Source: Streptomyces sp. NBC_01116
GTDB taxonomy: Bacteria; Actinomycetota; Actinomycetes; Streptomycetales; Streptomycetaceae
Direction of reading: 5' to 3'
NCBI RefSeq assembly: GCF_041435495.1
Contig: NZ_CP108644.1
Span: 1,116,001-1,180,000, forward strand
DNA: 64,000 bases
The notes under the pieces were generated by a model, which did no database searches, had not been told where the DNA came from, and was given only the letters and a program-made list of their open reading frames with translations. Positions 1 to 8,849 of the stretch are shown here, in pieces. Position numbers and translations under genes: made by a program. Numbering within the stretch: position 1 is the first letter of the stretch; every line of letters starts with the position of its first letter.

Positions 1-1
1 G

Positions 2-1093
2 CCGCCGGACGCGCTGGACGTCGTGGACGTCGACACGACGGATCCGGAGGCCACCCGTCGCGCCCTGGCCGCCGTGCCGGACCTGGCCGGGCTGATCAAC
101 ACGACGGACACCTGGAGCCTGCCGGCCGCCGAACTGGCCGCCGAACTGGGGCTCCCGGGCGCCGGTCCCGGAGCCGTACGGCTGCTGCGGGACAAGCGCC
201 GGGTCCGGGAGACGCTGCACGCGCACGGGCTGAGCCGGAGTACGGCCGTATCCGTCCCGCCGGGCCCCGAAGGCGCCGGGGAGGTGCTGCGGGCAGTGGG
301 GCTGCCCGCGGTCCTGAAGGACTCGGCGGGCACCTCCTCGCGTTACGTGTGGATCGTGCACGACGAGGAGGAGCTGCACCGGGCGCTGGCGGACGCGGGC
401 CGACAGCGCCTGATCGGCGACCTGTCGGCCGAGGCGTTCCTCTCCGGTCCGCTGTACAGCGCGGAGACCTTCAGCTGGGACGGGACCACACGGCTGCTCG
501 GGGTGCTGAGCCGCCAGACGTCCCGGGCCGCGGTGGTACGGGAGGAGGCGGCGGCGTTCCCGGTGGCGCTGCCCCGGGAGGAGCTCGCCGCCATCGAGGC
601 GTGGGTGGGCCGGGTCCTGGCGGTGGCGGGGCACGCCCGCGGCTTCGCCCATGTGGAGTTCGTCCTGACCGCCGACGGGCCCGAGTTGGTGGAGATCAAC
701 CGCAGGATCGGCGGCGCGCTGGTCGGCGAGGTGCTGTGCCGGACGCTGCGGACCAACGTCTACACGGCCATGATGGACGAGGCGCTCGGCCGCCGCCCGG
801 CACTGCTGGACGCCCCGCTCGACGCCGAAGGGCCCGCGTACGGCTTCGTCCTGGTGTACGCGGAGCAGCCCGGGGTGCTGAAGGGCTGGCACGGCCTCGA
901 CGAACTCGGGGCGTTCCCCGGGGAGGTGGAGTGGTTCCCGGTCCGCGAGCCCGGCGAGAGCGTGCTCCACGTCGGCGACCAGCGGGGCTGTACGGGCATG
1001 GTGCTGGCGAAGGGGCGGACGGCGGAGCTGGCCCAGCACCGGGCGTGGAGCGCGGCCGTCCGGGTCCGCCCGGTCGTCGCCGGGGCGCCGTGA
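2..1093 (+). CDS. ATP-grasp domain carboxylate-amine ligase (5' partial)
   Basis: This is an ATP-grasp enzyme, which would activate a carboxylate as an acyl phosphate and join it to an amine. The frame is open to the window edge, so the true start is probably outside; the first internal GTG is at 23. Visible marks are an ATP-binding lysine in VLKDSAGTSSRYVW and the metal-binding ELVEINRRIGG segment. The C-terminal 100 residues match the usual extra lobe of peptide-ligase-like members. An MFS exporter gene follows 10 bp downstream, so a ligase-exporter pair for an amino acid, dipeptide or specialised metabolite is likely (inference). The substrate cannot be told from sequence. Confidence 0.8.
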   Translation, partial: PPDALDVVDVDTTDPEATRRALAAVPDLAGLINTTDTWSLPAAELAAELGLPGAGPGAVRLLRDKRRVRETLHAHGLSRSTAVSVPPGPEGAGEVLRAVGLPAVLKDSAGTSSRYVWIVHDEEELHRALADAGRQRLIGDLSAEAFLSGPLYSAETFSWDGTTRLLGVLSRQTSRAAVVREEAAAFPVALPREELAAIEAWVGRVLAVAGHARGFAHVEFVLTADGPELVEINRRIGGALVGEVLCRTLRTNVYTAMMDEALGRRPALLDAPLDAEGPAYGFVLVYAEQPGVLKGWHGLDELGAFPGEVEWFPVREPGESVLHVGDQRGCTGMVLAKGRTAELAQHRAWSAAVRVRPVVAGAP

Positions 1094-1103
1094 GCCCGCG
1101 GAG

Positions 1104-2432
1104 GTGAGCCGCCGGACGGACGGGGCTCCGGGGGCCGGCGCGGACGGTGGGCCGACGGGCCGGGCCCCGGGGCGGAGGTCCGCCCCCCGGCGGGCGGGCG
1201 GCCCGCCGCTCACCGGCCCGCAGCGGTTCCTGCTCGGGGGCTCGTTCCTGATCACGCTGGGCAGCTTCGCCGTGCTGCCCTACATGTCGGTGCTGCTGCA
1301 CCAGCGGCTCGGCCTCGGACTCGGCACGGTCGGCGTCGTGCTGGCCGTCGCCTCGCTGATCCAGTTCGCCGGCGGCGTGGTGGCGGGGCCGGTGACCGGG
1401 CGGATCGGGCTGCGGCGCGCGATGCTGCTGGCGCTGGGGCTGCGTACGGCGGGGTTCGCCGCGTTCGTCCCCGGGCTGACGAGTCCGGTCCTGGCGGTCG
1501 GGGCGCTGCTGCTGGTGTCGGCGGGCGCGGCGCTCTACCTCCCGGCGAACAAGGCGTATCTCGTGGAGGGGGCGTCCGAGGAGCGGCGCCCCCGGCTGCT
1601 GTCGGCGAGCAGTTCGGCGTTCAACGCGGGGATGGCGCTGGGCCCTCCGGCCGCCGCGCCGCTCGTCCTGGGCTCCCCCGGGGTGCTGTTCTCCTGCGTC
1701 ACCGTGCTGTTCGCGCTCGTGGGGGCCGGGCACGCGCTGCTGCCGGCGAGTGCGGCGGACCGGCCCGCCGGCAGATCGTCCGGCGGGTCGTCCGCAGCGC
1801 CCGCCGCCGGGCGGGCCCCGGAGTCCGGCGCACCGCGTCCCGGGCCCTCACCGTTCGTGGCGACCGTGCTGAGTGTGTACGCGTTCATGTTCTTCCAGCA
1901 CTATCTGGCGCTGTACGCGGTCCCCCGGACGTCGGCGGCCTTCTACGGGGCCGTCCTGGCGGGGTACGCGGCCCTCCTCGTCGTCGCCCAGCCGTTGCTG
2001 GCGGAACGGGTCGCCGCACTGGGCTACCCGGCCGCCCTGCGGTGGGGGTTCGGCGCGATGGCGGCGGGCATGGCGGCGATCGGGGCCGGGGGCCACGCGG
2101 GGATCGCGGTGGGCGGGGCGCTGCTGTGCCTCGGGGAGATCGTGCTCTTCCTCAAGAACGACCTGGAGGCGCTGGCCCGTTCGTCGGCGGCTGCGGCGAG
2201 CGTGTTCGGGCGGCAGCGGCTGGCGGCGGGCATCGGCGCGTTCGCCAGCGGGGTGGTGGGCGGGCAGCTGTACGGGGCGGCGGAGTCGGCGGGCTCGGCG
2301 CGGGGGTTCTGGGCCGCGGTCTGCCTCCAGTGCCTGCTGGTGCCGGTGTTCCTGCTCCGCCGGCGGCGCACCGCCCGGGACCCCGAGGGGTCGCGGGCGG
2401 GCGCCGGCCAAGAGGTGCGGGACACCCCTTAG
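1104..2432 (+). CDS. MFS transporter
   Basis: A 442-residue membrane transporter with about 12 hydrophobic segments beginning at FLLGGSFLITLGSFAVLPYM. The first loop after TM2 carries GPVTGRIGLRRAM, the major facilitator motif A. A low-complexity Gly/Ala/Arg stretch precedes TM1, and a Ser/Ala-rich central loop lies near residues 215-245. GTG at 1104 sits directly after GCGGAG, so a slightly later start is possible. It probably exports the product or substrate of the preceding ATP-grasp ligase. Its 3' end overlaps the convergent sigma-factor gene by 4 bp. Confidence 0.85.
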   Translation: MSRRTDGAPGAGADGGPTGRAPGRRSAPRRAGGPPLTGPQRFLLGGSFLITLGSFAVLPYMSVLLHQRLGLGLGTVGVVLAVASLIQFAGGVVAGPVTGRIGLRRAMLLALGLRTAGFAAFVPGLTSPVLAVGALLLVSAGAALYLPANKAYLVEGASEERRPRLLSASSSAFNAGMALGPPAAAPLVLGSPGVLFSCVTVLFALVGAGHALLPASAADRPAGRSSGGSSAAPAAGRAPESGAPRPGPSPFVATVLSVYAFMFFQHYLALYAVPRTSAAFYGAVLAGYAALLVVAQPLLAERVAALGYPAALRWGFGAMAAGMAAIGAGGHAGIAVGGALLCLGEIVLFLKNDLEALARSSAAAASVFGRQRLAAGIGAFASGVVGGQLYGAAESAGSARGFWAAVCLQCLLVPVFLLRRRRTARDPEGSRAGAGQEVRDTP

Positions 2433-3307
2433 GTGTCTCCGTCCGGGCGCAGGCCGGTCACGGAGTGGTGGAGCGGGCCCGGGTGCGCTTCGGCGGGTCC
2501 CGCGCGCCACTGCCCGGCGAGTTCGCGGCGGGCGCGGGCCACGCGGGAGCGCACCGTGCCGATCGGGCAGCCCGCGGCGGCCGCCGCCTCCTCGTAGGAG
2601 GCGCCCAGCAGTTGGGTGAGGACGAAGGCCTGGCGGCGCGCCGGTTCCAGCCGGCCCAAGGCGTCCAGCACCGCGACGGACTCCTCGAATCCGGGCAGGT
2701 GACGGGGCTGGGCGCGTTCCGCGGCGGTCTGCCAGTCCGCGGTGTCGGCGGTCCGGGGGCGTACGGCGGCGGCTCGGTGCCGGTCGATGACGACGCGTCG
2801 CGCGATCGACATCAGCCAGGTCCGGGCGCAGGAACGCCCCGCGAACCGGGCCAGTCCGCTCATCGCCCGGAGGTAGGTCTCCTGAGCCAGGTCGTCGGCC
2901 CCCGGGACGTCGGAGCTGAGGTAGGCGACGAATCTGCGGACGTCCTCGTAGGTCGCCCGGACGAAGCGGTCGGCTGCCTCCCGGTCCCCGCCGCCCGCCG
3001 CCAGCGCCCAGTCGGTGATCTGCCCGTCGTTCTGCCGGGCGGCCGGGACCCGGGTGTGGGGCGGGCGGGTCGTGGACAGCCGGATGACCGGCGGCCGGGA
3101 GGCGGGCGCGGCGACGGGGGGCGCGACGGGCCTCGCGACGGCCGGTGGTGGTGCGGCGGCGGATCGCGCGCCGGCCGGTCGTGCGACCACCGGTGGGGCG
3201 GCGGCGGGTCGTGCCGTGGCGGCCGGTCCGACGGCCGGTGGGGCGGCGGCGGGCGGCCCGGCGGTGCGTGGCGCGGGAGCCGGCAGCGCGGGAGCAGGAA
3301 GTGTCAC
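2429..3307 (-). CDS. ECF-type RNA polymerase sigma factor with Pro/Ala-rich N-terminus
   Basis: The C-terminal half is a standard group 4 sigma factor: region 2 with DLAQETYLRAM and RTWLMSIARRVVIDRH, and region 4 with YEEAAAAAGCPIGTVRSRVA as the -35-recognising helix-turn-helix. About 120 residues of Pro/Ala/Val-rich low-complexity sequence precede it, which is unusual for the family. GTG at 3307 is chosen because the reading further upstream is arginine-rich and resembles non-coding sequence; the frame stays open to 3427. No anti-sigma factor gene is recognisable alongside. The neighbouring minus-strand membrane-protein gene starts at 4169 and could be co-transcribed. Confidence 0.8.
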   Translation of the reverse strand: MTLPAPALPAPAPRTAGPPAAAPPAVGPAATARPAAAPPVVARPAGARSAAAPPPAVARPVAPPVAAPASRPPVIRLSTTRPPHTRVPAARQNDGQITDWALAAGGGDREAADRFVRATYEDVRRFVAYLSSDVPGADDLAQETYLRAMSGLARFAGRSCARTWLMSIARRVVIDRHRAAAVRPRTADTADWQTAAERAQPRHLPGFEESVAVLDALGRLEPARRQAFVLTQLLGASYEEAAAAAGCPIGTVRSRVARARRELAGQWRAGPAEAHPGPLHHSVTGLRPDGDT

Positions 3308-3470
3308 AGCGGTCCTTCGCGTCCTTGCGGAGCCGGCGACAGCGGTCGCCCGGCTCCGGCGACCGGTCCCGGGCCCCTGGTGGGCCGGAACCGGCATGCC
3401 TGTCACGGGTGTGCGCGGGGCGCACACCCGTACCGCCTCCGGCGCGCAGTGGGCGGAGGACGGATGGAGG

Positions 3471-4169
3471 TCAGAGGAGGCGGAGGGAGAGCGGCGGCCC
3501 GCGCCGGGAGATGGCGTGCAGGGCGAGGAGGTTCCGGAAGCGGCGGCGCGGCCGGCGGCGGACGCGTCGTCGGACGGGCGGCGCGGGCACGGGGGGCGTC
3601 GCGGACCACAGGCGCCAGGCCGTCCGCAGCGGCGCCCGGACGAACAGCACCAGACAGCGGCCCAGCCGGGCGAGGGCGACCTCGCCCCGCCACAGCCACC
3701 AGCCGCAGATCAGCCCGGCCGCCGCGTGGGCGGCGGCCATGCCGAGGGTGAACACCGTGCCGTCGAAGGCGGCCAGAAGCCCCATCAGGCCCGACGGGCC
3801 GCCGATCGCGGCCTCGTGCGCGGAGTGGTTCATCGCGCCCGCCGCACGGCCGCCGCCCGAGTGGTGCGCGCCGAAGCCGGACGGCAGCCAGGATCCGGCG
3901 GAGGCGAAGAAGGCGTGCAGCCCCAACTGGCCCAGGACATGGGCCGTCACGGTCACCGGAGCGCTCCGCTCCCGCGCGGCGAGCCACCACCCCGTCCCGC
4001 ACACCGGCAGCAGCGCGGCGGCCTGGACGAGCAGGGGCAGGGGCGCGCCGGACATCAGCGCGTGGCCGAGTCCGGACACGGCGACGCACACCACCGCGAA
4101 CAGCGCGGTGCGTACGAGTCGGAGTGCGGTTCCGGCTCCCATGGCAGCCATCGTGCCAGTCGCACCCAC
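3471..4169 (-). CDS. integral membrane protein, unknown function
   Basis: A 232-residue protein with roughly four to five hydrophobic segments: TALFAVVCVAVSGLGHAL, LLVQAAALLPVCGTGWWLA, VTAHVLGQLGLHAFFASAG and LGMAAAHAAAGLICGWWLW. A His-rich loop (GAHHSGGG...MNHSAHE) lies between the third and fourth. The C-terminal 45 residues are very basic, with an Arg-rich run. The His loop could bind a metal, but that is inference. It is divergent from the ferric-reductase-like gene and lies upstream of the sigma-factor gene on the same strand. ATG codons at 4148 and 4142 are alternative starts. Confidence 0.6.
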   Translation of the reverse strand: MGATGTMAAMGAGTALRLVRTALFAVVCVAVSGLGHALMSGAPLPLLVQAAALLPVCGTGWWLAARERSAPVTVTAHVLGQLGLHAFFASAGSWLPSGFGAHHSGGGRAAGAMNHSAHEAAIGGPSGLMGLLAAFDGTVFTLGMAAAHAAAGLICGWWLWRGEVALARLGRCLVLFVRAPLRTAWRLWSATPPVPAPPVRRRVRRRPRRRFRNLLALHAISRRGPPLSLRLL

Positions 4170-4237
4170 CCCGGAGAGAAGGGCACCAGATGCCGAAACA
4201 ACGGGAGTTCACCTTGTTTGCCCCACCGGCAACATGG

Positions 4238-4253
4238 TGTGATCCATATCACA
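4238..4253. promoter_or_regulatory. CRP/FNR-type palindrome
   Basis: TGTGATCCATATCACA is a near-perfect TGTGA-N6-TCACA dyad. It lies 128 bp before the ferric-reductase-like start and 69 bp before the divergent membrane-protein start. It matches the classical CRP box and is close to the GTG-N6-GNCAC motif described for Streptomyces Crp. Confidence 0.5.
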
Positions 4254-4380
4254 TACAGGTGTCGGGAACTTTCCGCCCGCCGCGTCCGACTGCTCCAACA
4301 ACGCGTCTGCGTACGCCTCGTGGCCCGGGGCCGCCGCATCCGCCCCCCACCAGCCGATACCCCCGCCCCGAAGAGGCCGC

Positions 4381-5436
4381 ATGACGAACCCACTCCCCAC
4401 CCCCGAACCGGCAGCGGCCGCCGAGACGCCCGAAAGCGCCGCCACCGGGACCGGACCCGACGCCACGGCCACCGACGGCGCCGCACCGGACGACGGCCGC
4501 GTCCCCTCCCCCCGGCAGCCGGGAGCGCCGAAACGGCCGACGCTCCGCTCCGACCTGCGGGCCTCGTGGCCCGACGGCCTGGTGGCGCTCCTCATCACCG
4601 CGGCGATCTTCGTCCTGCTCTACATACGTATCCGCAACAAGACCTCGTCCACGGTCACCGTGATGCCGTTCATGGCCGAGGCGGGCGACTTCTGGCTGTA
4701 CTTCCTCAGCCAGGCGTTCGGCTGGTCCGCCCTGCTCTGGGCCTGGGGAACCGTCATCCTCGGGCTGATGCTGTCCGGCCCCCGGCCGGGCCGCCTGCCG
4801 CTGTCGGGCCCCCGGCTGGAGCGCCTGCACCGCACCACGAGCCTCAACACCATCGCCCTGATCGCGGCCCACGCCCTGCTGTTCGGGGCCGAGCTGGTCC
4901 GGCACGACACCGCCTCCTGGAACTCCGCGGTCGCCACCGCCTTCGTGGAGGCCCTCGTTCCCGGCGGCTACGACTCGGGGACCGGGAAGATCGCCATCCC
5001 CATCGGCCAAGCGGCCCTGTACCTCGCAATCCCCCTCGGCCTGGTCTTCTACGTACGCCACCGCATCGGCCAGAAGACCTGGCGGATACTGCACCGCTGC
5101 GTGATCGTCGTCTACGTCCTCAGCGTCTGGCACACCCTGCTGTACGGGACCAACGTCTGGTACGACGGCTGGTTCCGCACGAGCGTCTGGCTGCTCCAGC
5201 TCCCGATCGCCGCGCTGCTGCTCCTGCGGCTGCTGCGGCCCGCCCGCCGCTCCGAGAAGCTGCCGTCCCGGCCCGGAGCGACCGCCGGGGCCCGCACCGG
5301 GTGGGTTCTGCGCGTGGGCGGCCGGCTCGTCGTGGTGGCGGTCCTGGCGGCACTCGTCGCCGTCGTGGCCAGTGGCAGCGACGGCGGGCGCAGCGTGCCC
5401 CCGGAGGACACCTCCTCCACCCACAACCACGACTGA
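4381..5436 (+). CDS. ferric reductase-like transmembrane cytochrome b domain protein
   Basis: A 351-residue membrane protein of the ferric-reductase-like transmembrane family. After about 65 residues of Pro/Ala-rich sequence come six hydrophobic segments. Paired histidines suited to haem ligation occur in ERLHRTTSLNTIALIAAHAL and in WRILHRCVIVVYVLSVWHT. No flavin- or NAD-binding domain follows, so it is a cytochrome-b-only member and needs a partner for electrons. The C-terminus has one more TM segment and a short Asp/His-rich tail ending HNHD. A CRP-like palindrome lies upstream. Confidence 0.8.
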   Translation: MTNPLPTPEPAAAAETPESAATGTGPDATATDGAAPDDGRVPSPRQPGAPKRPTLRSDLRASWPDGLVALLITAAIFVLLYIRIRNKTSSTVTVMPFMAEAGDFWLYFLSQAFGWSALLWAWGTVILGLMLSGPRPGRLPLSGPRLERLHRTTSLNTIALIAAHALLFGAELVRHDTASWNSAVATAFVEALVPGGYDSGTGKIAIPIGQAALYLAIPLGLVFYVRHRIGQKTWRILHRCVIVVYVLSVWHTLLYGTNVWYDGWFRTSVWLLQLPIAALLLLRLLRPARRSEKLPSRPGATAGARTGWVLRVGGRLVVVAVLAALVAVVASGSDGGRSVPPEDTSSTHNHD

Positions 5437-5516
5437 GAGGCCGTCCGCCTCCGCGCGTGCGCGCCGGCCGCCACCGCGGGTGAGAGCCGTCCGCCCGGCG
5501 ACGTACGCTCGGAGGC

Positions 5517-6386
5517 ATGACCACCAACGATCTTCCCGTGATCGCCGCAGTCGACGGTTCCGCGCACAGTCGGCAGGCGCTCGACTGGGCCACCCACGAA
5601 GCCGTGCGGCGGGGACTGCCCCTGCTGATCGTCCACGTCCGTCCGCTCACCCGGCAGGTCGACGAGGAGACCGGACGGCGCGAGGCGGAGACCCTTCTGG
5701 CCGAGTCCGTGCGCCGGAGCGCGCTGATCGCTCCGGAGCTGCGGCCCTCGACGCTGGCCCCGCTGGACTTCCCGTCCGCTGCCCTGGTCTCGCTCGGCCG
5801 GGACGCGTCGATGATCGTGGTCGGGTCGCGCGGGCTCGGCGGCTTCCGCTCGCTGATGGTCGGTTCCAACAGCCTCGCCACCGCGTCGATGGCGAGCTGC
5901 CCCGTCGTCGTCGTGCAGGAGGGCCGCCCGGAGGGGGACGACGACCGCGCCGGGGACGCGGGGGCCTTCACCGACATCGTGGCGGGGGTGGCCGCCGACG
6001 AGAGCAGCGAGGCGGTCCTGGAGTTCGCCTTCGCCACCGCGGCTTCCCGGCCGGGCGCACGGCTGCGGATCGTGCACGGCTGGACGATGTTCTCCTCGAT
6101 GCTCGCGGGCGGCCCCGTCCTGGACCGGCAGGAGGCGGCGGGCTCGGCCGCTCGGACCCTGGCCGAGCTGACGTCGGGGTGGCACGAGAAGTACCCGCAG
6201 GTGGAGATCGTCCGGGAGCCCGTCAACGGTTCGGCCTCGCGCACCCTGGTGACGGCGTCGGCCACCGCGGCCCTGACGGTGGTCGGCCGCCGCAAGGGCG
6301 GCGAGTCGCTCGGGCTCGGGCTGTCCCCGGTGGCGCAGACGGCGGTCACGCACGCGCTGGGACCGGTCGCCGTCGTGCCCTGCTGA
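5517..6386 (+). CDS. universal stress protein, tandem UspA domains
   Basis: The 289-residue protein has two Usp domains, about residues 5-140 and 150-289. The first carries GSRGLGGFRSLMVGSNS, matching the G-2x-G-9x-G(S/T) nucleotide-binding signature. The second has the more degenerate GRRKGGESLGLGLSPV. Tandem Usp proteins bind ATP and act in stress or dormancy responses in actinobacteria. It stands alone, read in the same direction as the genes on either side. The start at ATG 5517 follows a GGAGGC sequence. Confidence 0.9.
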   Translation: MTTNDLPVIAAVDGSAHSRQALDWATHEAVRRGLPLLIVHVRPLTRQVDEETGRREAETLLAESVRRSALIAPELRPSTLAPLDFPSAALVSLGRDASMIVVGSRGLGGFRSLMVGSNSLATASMASCPVVVVQEGRPEGDDDRAGDAGAFTDIVAGVAADESSEAVLEFAFATAASRPGARLRIVHGWTMFSSMLAGGPVLDRQEAAGSAARTLAELTSGWHEKYPQVEIVREPVNGSASRTLVTASATAALTVVGRRKGGESLGLGLSPVAQTAVTHALGPVAVVPC

Positions 6387-6468
6387 GCCGGCCGGCCCTT
6401 TCCCGCCCCGGCAGTCCCGTCGGTGCGGGCCCCTTGGCCTGGCGGGCGGTTTGACCGAGACTTGACCG

Positions 6469-6981
6469 ATGACACAGCGTGTGGCACTCGCGACCGTGAT
6501 GGACCGGCTCGCCGTCGATGCGGTGATCACCGGATACGCGGTGGCCGTCGACGACGGGGCCTGGTCGGACTACGGCGCCCTGTTCACCCCGGACGGCCGC
6601 GCGGACTACCGGGGCGCGGGGGGCGTGGAGGGCCCGGCCGACGAGATCGCCCGGTGGCTGGAGGAGACGATGCGCCTCTTCCCCGTACGTCAGCACCTGA
6701 TCGTCAACCGCCGGATCGACCTGGAGGACCTGGGCGGCTACACGGGCGACCGGGCCGAGGTGCGGGCCGACTACCTCAATCCGATGTGCCTGGCCCGGAA
6801 GACGGCGAGCGGCCCGGACGCGGACGCGCCGGGGGGAGCCGGTTCCGGGCGGGCCGGGGGTGCGACGCCCGACTTCGTGACCGGCGGCCGCTACACCTTC
6901 GAGCTGCGGCGCGCCGAACCGGACTGGCTCATCCGCTCGGTCACCGTCCACGAGAAGTGGCGCCGGGCGCCGGGCGCGTAG
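6469..6981 (+). CDS. SnoaL-like / NTF2-fold protein
   Basis: A 170-residue protein with the layout of SnoaL_4 proteins: an N-terminal helix pair (LAVDAVITGYAVAVDDGAW), then YGALFTPDGRADYRG, then a beta-rich half with RQHLIVNRRIDLED and a final WLIRSVTVHEKWRRAPGA strand. A Gly/Ala-rich insertion lies near residues 118-138. NTF2-fold proteins include isomerases, dehydratases and ligand-binding forms, so the activity is open. Starting at ATG 6469 gives the usual length for the family. Confidence 0.75.
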   Translation: MTQRVALATVMDRLAVDAVITGYAVAVDDGAWSDYGALFTPDGRADYRGAGGVEGPADEIARWLEETMRLFPVRQHLIVNRRIDLEDLGGYTGDRAEVRADYLNPMCLARKTASGPDADAPGGAGSGRAGGATPDFVTGGRYTFELRRAEPDWLIRSVTVHEKWRRAPGA

Positions 6982-7154
6982 GCCCCGCCGTCGCACCGCC
7001 GTCGCCGCCGCCCGAAGGGCGCCGGGGCCGCCCGCCGTGCCCCGCTCGGCCCGCGTCCTGTGTCCGGCGCGGATCACCTCCCCCACACTGGGTATCCAGG
7101 GGTTGACGCGGTGACGGCGACCGCCCGCCCGCGCACGACCGAGGAGGGCACGGC

Positions 7155-8849
7155 ATGCGAATCCGGGGCGGGCGTCTCCCGGCCGGCCGGAAGGCGGCGG
7201 GTGCGTCCGACGAGGGCACGTCCGGTGGCGGTGCCTCCGGTGGTGGCGCCCCCGGTGACGGGCCGTCGGCCGGCCGAGGGGCGTTCGCGTCCCCCTGGAC
7301 CCGGGGCGCGGCGGCGCTGCTCGCCGGGGCGCTGCCCGCGCTCGCCTTTCCCGCGCCCGGACTCTGGTGGTTCGCCTACGTCGCGCTGGTCCCCTGGCTG
7401 CTGCTGATCCGCACCGCGCAGGCGCCCCGCAGGGCCGCGCTGGACGGCTGGATCGGCGGCATCGGCTTCGTCGTCGCGGTGCACCACTGGCTGGTGCCGA
7501 GCCTCCACGTCTTCATCGTGCTGCTGGCCGCCCTGCTGGGGCTCCTCTGGGCTCCCTGGGGGCTGCTGGTGTCCCGGCTGCTCGGCGGGTCCCCTTCCGC
7601 GTCGCGTGCCGTCGCCGCCGTGGTGGTCGTGCCCTCCGGGTGGCTGATGATCGAGCTGGTCCGGTCCTGGGAAGGGCTCGGCGGCCCCTGGGGGCTTCTC
7701 GGCGCGAGTCAGTGGGAGGTCGCCCCCGCCCTGCGGGTCGCCTCGGTGGGCGGGGTGTGGCTGGTGAGTCTGCTGGTGCTCGCGGTGAACACCGGCGTGG
7801 CGCTGCTGGTCGTCGGCCGAGCGGCCCGTACGACCGCCGGGGTCCTGCTGGTGGTGTGCGCCCTGTCCGTCGCGGCGGTGGCGGCCTGGGCGCCCCGGCC
7901 CACGAGCACCGGCGCGGTCAGGATCGCCGTCGTGCAGCCTGGCGTCGTGGAGGGGCCGGGAAGCGTCGCGCGCCGCTTCGACCGGGGCGAGGAGCTGACC
8001 CGTTCGCTGCGGGGCCGGGGCGTGGACCTGGTGGTGTGGGGTGAGAGCAGTATCGGTGCGGGTGCGTGGGAGCGCCCGGAGACCGCGCGGCGGCTGGCCG
8101 GGCTGTCCCGTCTGGTCGGCGCGGATCTGCTGGTCAACGTGGACGCCCGGCAGACGGACGGTTCGGGGCGGTCGGGGATCTTCAAGTCGGCGGTGCTCGT
8201 GGGTCCCGGCGGGCCGACCGGGGACCGCTACGACAAGATGCGTCTGGTCCCGTTCGGCGAGTACGTCCCGGCCCGTTCCCTGCTGGGGTGGGCGACGTCC
8301 GTGGGCAAGGCGGCGGGCGAGGACCGGCTGCGCGGCGACCGCCAGGTGGTGATGACCCTGCCGGACGGGGCGCCGGGGCTGCGGATCGGCCCCCTGGTCT
8401 GCTTCGAGACGGCGTTCCCCGACATGAGCCGCAGGCTGGTGCGCGACGGGGCGCAGGTGATCGTCGCCCAGTCCGCCACCTCGACGTTCCAGGACAGTTG
8501 GGCTCCGGCCCAGCACGCCTCGCTGGGGGCGCTGCGGGCGGCCGAGAACGGCCGCCCGATGGTCCACGCCACGCTCACGGGCATCAGTGCGGCGTACGGG
8601 CCCCGGGGCGAGCGGGTGGGCCGCCCGCTCGGCACGGACGCGAGCGCGGCGGAGGTGTTCGACCTGCCGCTGGCACGCGGGGAGACGCTCTACGGCCGGT
8701 TCGGGGACTGGCCGGTGTACGGGGCGCTGGCGGCGCTGGCCGTGCTGTGCGCCGTCGAGGGACTGCGGGCGCTCAGGAGGCCTGCTCCAGGGCCTCCCGG
8801 ACCACCCGCTCGCACAGCTCATGGGTCGCCAGGGCGTCCCGGGCGCTGA
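7155..8849 (+). CDS. lnt: apolipoprotein N-acyltransferase
   Basis: Lnt transfers a fatty acyl group to the amino-terminal diacylglyceryl cysteine of lipoproteins in the cytoplasmic membrane. The N-terminal 240 residues contain about seven TM segments. The nitrilase-type domain follows with its catalytic triad visible: Glu in VVWGESSIG, Lys in YDKMRLVPFGEYVP and Cys in PLVCFETAFPD. The 564-residue length is typical. A Gly/Ser/Ala-rich leader of about 45 residues precedes TM1, so a later start is possible. The last 25 codons overlap the convergent oxidoreductase gene and are low-complexity. Confidence 0.88.
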   Translation: MRIRGGRLPAGRKAAGASDEGTSGGGASGGGAPGDGPSAGRGAFASPWTRGAAALLAGALPALAFPAPGLWWFAYVALVPWLLLIRTAQAPRRAALDGWIGGIGFVVAVHHWLVPSLHVFIVLLAALLGLLWAPWGLLVSRLLGGSPSASRAVAAVVVVPSGWLMIELVRSWEGLGGPWGLLGASQWEVAPALRVASVGGVWLVSLLVLAVNTGVALLVVGRAARTTAGVLLVVCALSVAAVAAWAPRPTSTGAVRIAVVQPGVVEGPGSVARRFDRGEELTRSLRGRGVDLVVWGESSIGAGAWERPETARRLAGLSRLVGADLLVNVDARQTDGSGRSGIFKSAVLVGPGGPTGDRYDKMRLVPFGEYVPARSLLGWATSVGKAAGEDRLRGDRQVVMTLPDGAPGLRIGPLVCFETAFPDMSRRLVRDGAQVIVAQSATSTFQDSWAPAQHASLGALRAAENGRPMVHATLTGISAAYGPRGERVGRPLGTDASAAEVFDLPLARGETLYGRFGDWPVYGALAALAVLCAVEGLRALRRPAPGPPGPPARTAHGSPGRPGR

